DNA of 9,629 nucleotides from contig JAHFVB010000144.1 in the NCBI GenBank assembly GCA_023264755.1, forward strand, positions 1 through 9,629, given 5' to 3'. Of the stretch, positions 7,679-9,629 are shown one piece after another. A program made the position numbers and the translations under genes. Each line of letters opens with the position of its first letter. Position 1 is the stretch's first letter. Origin of the DNA: Mycobacterium sp. (GTDB lineage: Bacteria > Actinomycetota > Actinomycetes > Mycobacteriales > Mycobacteriaceae). The notes under the pieces are model-generated. The model made no database searches and was not told where the DNA came from. It worked only from the letters and a program-made list of their open reading frames with translations.

Positions 7679-8116
7679 ATGGCCGTGAGAGCGTCCCGGG
7701 AGGTGTTGTTCGACGCCTCGCCCGAGGCGATCCTCGACGCCCTCGCCGACATCGAGGAGGTGCCGTCGTGGTCGACGGTGCACCGCCACGCCGAGGTGCT
7801 CGATCGTCACCCCGACGGCCGTCCCCATCACGTGAAGGCGACGCTGAAGCTGATGGGCGTCACCGACAAGGAAGTGCTGGTCTACCACTGGGGTCCCGAC
7901 TGGGTGGTGTGGGATGCACAGGACACCTTCCAGCAGCGGGGCCAACATGGGGAATACAACCTGACCCGCGAAGGTGACCAGACGCGGGTGAGGTTCGACA
8001 TCATCATCGACGTGGCCGCTCCGCTGCCGGAGTTTCTGATCAAGCGCGCCAAGAAGATCGTGCTCGACGTCGCGATCGATCGGCTGCGGTGCCGGGTGAC
8101 GCGCAACCACGGCTGA
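7679..8116 (+). CDS. SRPBCC family protein, paralogue 3
   Basis: 145 residues from ATG 7679. It aligns without gaps to the other two (about 43% identity to the first by hand): the SREV N-terminus, a PSWS turn, HPDGRP, EGDQTRVRFD and APLPEF, with Glu where the others have Gly. It is the most divergent of the three: the Lys-rich C-terminal helix is replaced by RLRCRVTRNHG, and it has extra Trp residues (WGPDWVVWDAQD) in the part of the fold that would line the cavity, suggesting a different ligand. A GTG at 7661 would add six residues (MAIICH) not seen in the paralogues, so 7679 is preferred. The stop overlaps the first base of a 27-bp tandem repeat. From memory, M. tuberculosis has similar proteins next to dapC. 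Confidence 0.87.
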   Translation: MAVRASREVLFDASPEAILDALADIEEVPSWSTVHRHAEVLDRHPDGRPHHVKATLKLMGVTDKEVLVYHWGPDWVVWDAQDTFQQRGQHGEYNLTREGDQTRVRFDIIIDVAAPLPEFLIKRAKKIVLDVAIDRLRCRVTRNHG

Positions 8117-8169
8117 TTTCGCTCATCGTGAGCCAAGGGGAAATTTCGCTCATCGTGAGCCAAGGGGAA
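8116..8169. repeat. Perfect 27-bp tandem duplication with internal palindrome
   Basis: Two identical 27-base units abut at 8116-8142 and 8143-8169. Each contains the palindrome GCTCA-TCG-TGAGC (8121-8133 and 8148-8160) followed by CAAGGGGAA; the junction makes a second palindrome, GAAATTTC (8140-8147). The first base is the last base of the upstream stop codon, and the last base is the A of ATG 8169. The units could be operator sites spaced 27 bp apart, an RNA hairpin pair, or a neutral duplication. There is no TA dinucleotide from 8117 to 8201, hence no TANNNT -10 box, so the downstream gene is probably co-transcribed with the SRPBCC gene through this repeat. Confidence 0.95.
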
Positions 8170-8201
8170 TGTCAGCCCGAGCTCGGCCGGTTGTCCCAGA
8201 C

Positions 8202-9116
8202 ATGCCCACCGGAGTAGTACTCAACGTCCGTGCCCCCGCCTCCAACGCCGTCGACGACATCGTGGCCCAGGCGCGCCGAGCCTTCGAGCTCGGCGTGCGT
8301 CAGATCTGGTTGGCCCAGCAGTTTCACTACGATGCGATCTCCCTGGCGGGACTCGTCGGGGCAGCCGTACCGGGGCTTGGCGTCGGTACGTTCGTCGTGC
8401 CGATCAACCCGCGCCATCCATTGGTCGTCAATTCGCTGGCGCAGACCGCACAGGCGGCCTCGCATGGAAACTTCAGTCTGGGGCTCGGCCTCGGGGCCCA
8501 TGCTCCCGAGCAGCAGGCGTTCGGCACGGCCTGGCCGAACCCGGTGGGACGGCTACGCGAACACCTCGAGATACTGCGGTCGATCTTCGACACCGGTGCC
8601 GTCGACTACCACGGCACCGAGTTCACCGCGGCGCCCGAGTGGCCGGTGGCGCTGGCCGGCGGCACGCCGGTACCCGTGTACGTTGCGGCGATGGGGCCCA
8701 GGGCATTACGGGTGACCGGCGAGCTCGCCGACGGCACCCTGCCCTACCTGGCGGGGCCGCGCACGCTCGAGCAATTCATCGTCCCCACCATCGGCGGTGC
8801 GGCCGCGTCGGCCGGACGGCCCGCCCCGCAGGTCATCGCGGCGGTACCGGTGGTGGTGTCCGACGATGTCGACGCCGCCCGCACCCTCGCCACCGAGGAA
8901 CTGGCGTTCTACGAGCGGATCCCGTCATATGCCAGGGTGATCGCGCGGGAAGGTATGGGCCGGGCCGCGGACCTCGCCGCCGTGGGTTCGGCCGAGGCAA
9001 TTCGCCAACACCTGCAGCGTTATCGGGACGCCGGGGCCACCGACCTGGTGCTCACTTCGCTGCGCTCGGACACCGGTGATCCCGAACGGCTTTGGGAGCT
9101 CGCCGCCTCGATCTGA
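8202..9116 (+). CDS. LLM-class (luciferase-like) oxidoreductase, probably F420-dependent
   Basis: 304 residues from ATG 8202. It has the features of the bacterial luciferase-like TIM-barrel family, which in mycobacteria mostly use F420 and sometimes FMN. An N-terminal strand (TGVVLNV) is followed by ARRAFELGVRQIWLAQQFHYD, the LGLGLGAHAPEQQAFG loop, REHLEILRSIFDTGAVDYHG, VPVYVAAMGPRALRVTGELADG (a well-conserved LLM signature) and a C-terminal VGSAEAIRQHLQRYRDAGATDLVL. Substrate is unknown, and F420 versus FMN cannot be settled from sequence alone. An in-frame ATG at 8169 would give 315 residues, but the extra codons have poor third-position GC, lie before the first barrel strand, and AAGGGG sits too close to that ATG to act as a ribosome site. 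No clear ribosome site precedes 8202 either, so the start is uncertain. It converges on dapC. Confidence 0.85.
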   Translation: MPTGVVLNVRAPASNAVDDIVAQARRAFELGVRQIWLAQQFHYDAISLAGLVGAAVPGLGVGTFVVPINPRHPLVVNSLAQTAQAASHGNFSLGLGLGAHAPEQQAFGTAWPNPVGRLREHLEILRSIFDTGAVDYHGTEFTAAPEWPVALAGGTPVPVYVAAMGPRALRVTGELADGTLPYLAGPRTLEQFIVPTIGGAAASAGRPAPQVIAAVPVVVSDDVDAARTLATEELAFYERIPSYARVIAREGMGRAADLAAVGSAEAIRQHLQRYRDAGATDLVLTSLRSDTGDPERLWELAASI

Positions 9117-9127
9117 CGGGTCGCCTT

Positions 9128-9188
9128 CGCGAAATCGACCCCACGGTCGTTGGGCAGCCGATTCGACAGCCGTGGTGTCGATCTCGCG
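9128..9188. terminator. Long imperfect palindrome, probable bidirectional terminator
   Basis: Arms 9128-9146 and 9170-9188 are reverse complements at 17 of 19 positions, with a 23-base loop in which TCG (9147-9149) and CGA (9164-9166) can extend the stem. It begins 11 bases after the stop of the LLM gene and lies between convergent genes, the expected place for a terminator serving both. There is no T-run, which is usual for mycobacterial candidates. It could also be a copy of a dispersed intergenic repeat. Confidence 0.65.
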
Positions 9189-9237
9189 CAGCGTTGGGCG
9201 GTGCTAGTCGACCGCTCAGCTCGCGGGCAAAGGTCGG

Positions 9238-9378
9238 GAAGCCAACCCCGCAGCGTCTGGAGTCGGCGGGGAAGCCAACCCCGCAGCGTCTGAAGCCAAC
9301 CCCGCAGTGTTTGAAGTCGGCGGGGAAGCCAACCCCGCAGCGGCTGAAGCTAGCGCCGCAGCGTCTGGAGTCGGCGGA
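9238..9378. repeat. Irregular 21/33-bp repeat array running into the 3' end of dapC
   Basis: Five units start with GAAGCC or GAAGCT: 33 bp at 9238-9270, 21 bp at 9271-9291, 33 bp at 9292-9324, 21 bp at 9325-9345 and 33 bp at 9346-9378. The core GAAGCCAACCCCGCAG is perfect in the first four; the 33-bp units add a segment ending in GTCGGCGG. The last unit contains the dapC stop and its final codons, and differs from the first at four of 33 bases. All unit lengths are multiples of three. CCCCGC...GCGGGG stems occur at 9246-9271 and 9300-9325 and might aid termination between the convergent genes. Confidence 0.9.
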
Positions 9379-9629
9379 TGGCCTCCTCCATGGTGTCATC
9401 GCGTTTGCAGAACGCGAAGCGCACCAGGTGATTCCAGTCGCCGATGTGCGGCGAGTCGGGGTCGCAGAACGCCGACATCGGAATGGCCGCGACACCGGCC
9501 CGCTCGGGCAGCTCCGCGCAGAACGTGGTGCTGTCGGAGTAGCCGAGCGGGCGCGGGTCGGCACACAGGAAGTAGGTACCGAAGCTGTCGAGCACGTCGA
9601 AGCCGATGTCGCGCAGGGCGCCGGCCAGG
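9350..9629 (-). CDS. dapC: N-succinyldiaminopimelate aminotransferase DapC, C-terminal part (5' end outside window)
   Basis: The last 92 codons, read on the - strand and ending at TAG (9350-9352). The residues FDVLDSFGTYFLCADPRPLGY, GVAAIPMSAFCDP and WNHLVRFAFCKRDD match the C-terminal domain of class I/II PLP aminotransferases and closely resemble, from memory, M. tuberculosis DapC (Rv0858c). The Arg in HLVRFAF (codon 9419-9421) corresponds to the conserved substrate-carboxylate-binding Arg of this fold. The PLP lysine lies outside the window. DapC makes N-succinyl-LL-diaminopimelate for lysine and peptidoglycan synthesis in the cytosol. Its final codons and stop lie in the last unit of a repeat array, so the protein ends in RRLQTLRR just before near-identical in-frame copies. 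It is convergent with the LLM gene. Confidence 0.9.
   Translation of the reverse strand, partial: LAGALRDIGFDVLDSFGTYFLCADPRPLGYSDSTTFCAELPERAGVAAIPMSAFCDPDSPHIGDWNHLVRFAFCKRDDTMEEAIRRLQTLRR

Noticed and set aside
7882..8163. Small - strand frame beginning with a duplicated AHDERN motif
   Set aside because: The peptide repeat is just the 27-bp DNA duplication read on the other strand; the rest is antisense to the SRPBCC gene.
9238..9378. CRISPR array
   Set aside because: Units abut with no unique spacers, lengths alternate 21/33 bp, and the last unit is coding dapC sequence.
9052..9564. - strand frame of 170 codons with repeated CGVGFPAD-like motifs
   Set aside because: It is the 21/33-bp repeat array read in a non-dapC frame; dapC occupies another frame with strong family similarity.

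Overview
The window looks like a mycobacterial chromosome (genus Mycobacterium in the broad sense, probably a non-tuberculous species). The reasons are high GC, a complete run of mceB-F genes behind the end of mceA, a mycobacterial-type DapC C-terminus, and GTG starts with four-base stop/start overlaps. The species, and which numbered mce operon this is, cannot be read from the window.

Left two thirds (1-6580, + strand): the distal part of an mce operon. In order there are the C-terminal tail of MceA, then complete MceB, MceC, MceD, the lipoprotein MceE and MceF. Every junction overlaps by 1 or 4 bases, so the genes should be translationally coupled. Mce proteins form the extracytoplasmic part of an ABC-type lipid importer; the YrbE permease genes and the N-terminal part of MceA would lie upstream of the window.

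Middle (6581-8116, + strand): three tandem paralogues of about 145-148 residues from the SRPBCC (START/Bet v1-like, 'polyketide cyclase/dehydrase') superfamily. The first two lie in the same frame, separated by one TGA and two codons. The first and third each have a TANNNT -10 box placed for leaderless transcription. From memory of M. tuberculosis H37Rv, similar small SRPBCC genes (Rv0854, Rv0856, Rv0857) sit next to dapC (Rv0858c), so this part appears to be that conserved locus, here abutting an mce operon.

Right end (8117-9629): a perfect 27-bp tandem duplication containing a small palindrome, an LLM-class (luciferase-like, probably F420-dependent) oxidoreductase on the + strand, and a convergent dapC whose C-terminal 92 codons are present on the - strand. 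The convergent intergenic region holds a long imperfect palindrome (19-bp arms, probable terminator) and an irregular 21/33-bp repeat array that appears to be an outward duplication of the 3' end of dapC.

I see no RNA genes, CRISPR, transposase or phage genes. The gene content is ordinary for mycobacteria. The unexplained items are the non-coding repeats around the LLM gene and dapC, and the SRPBCC cluster beside a lipid importer.
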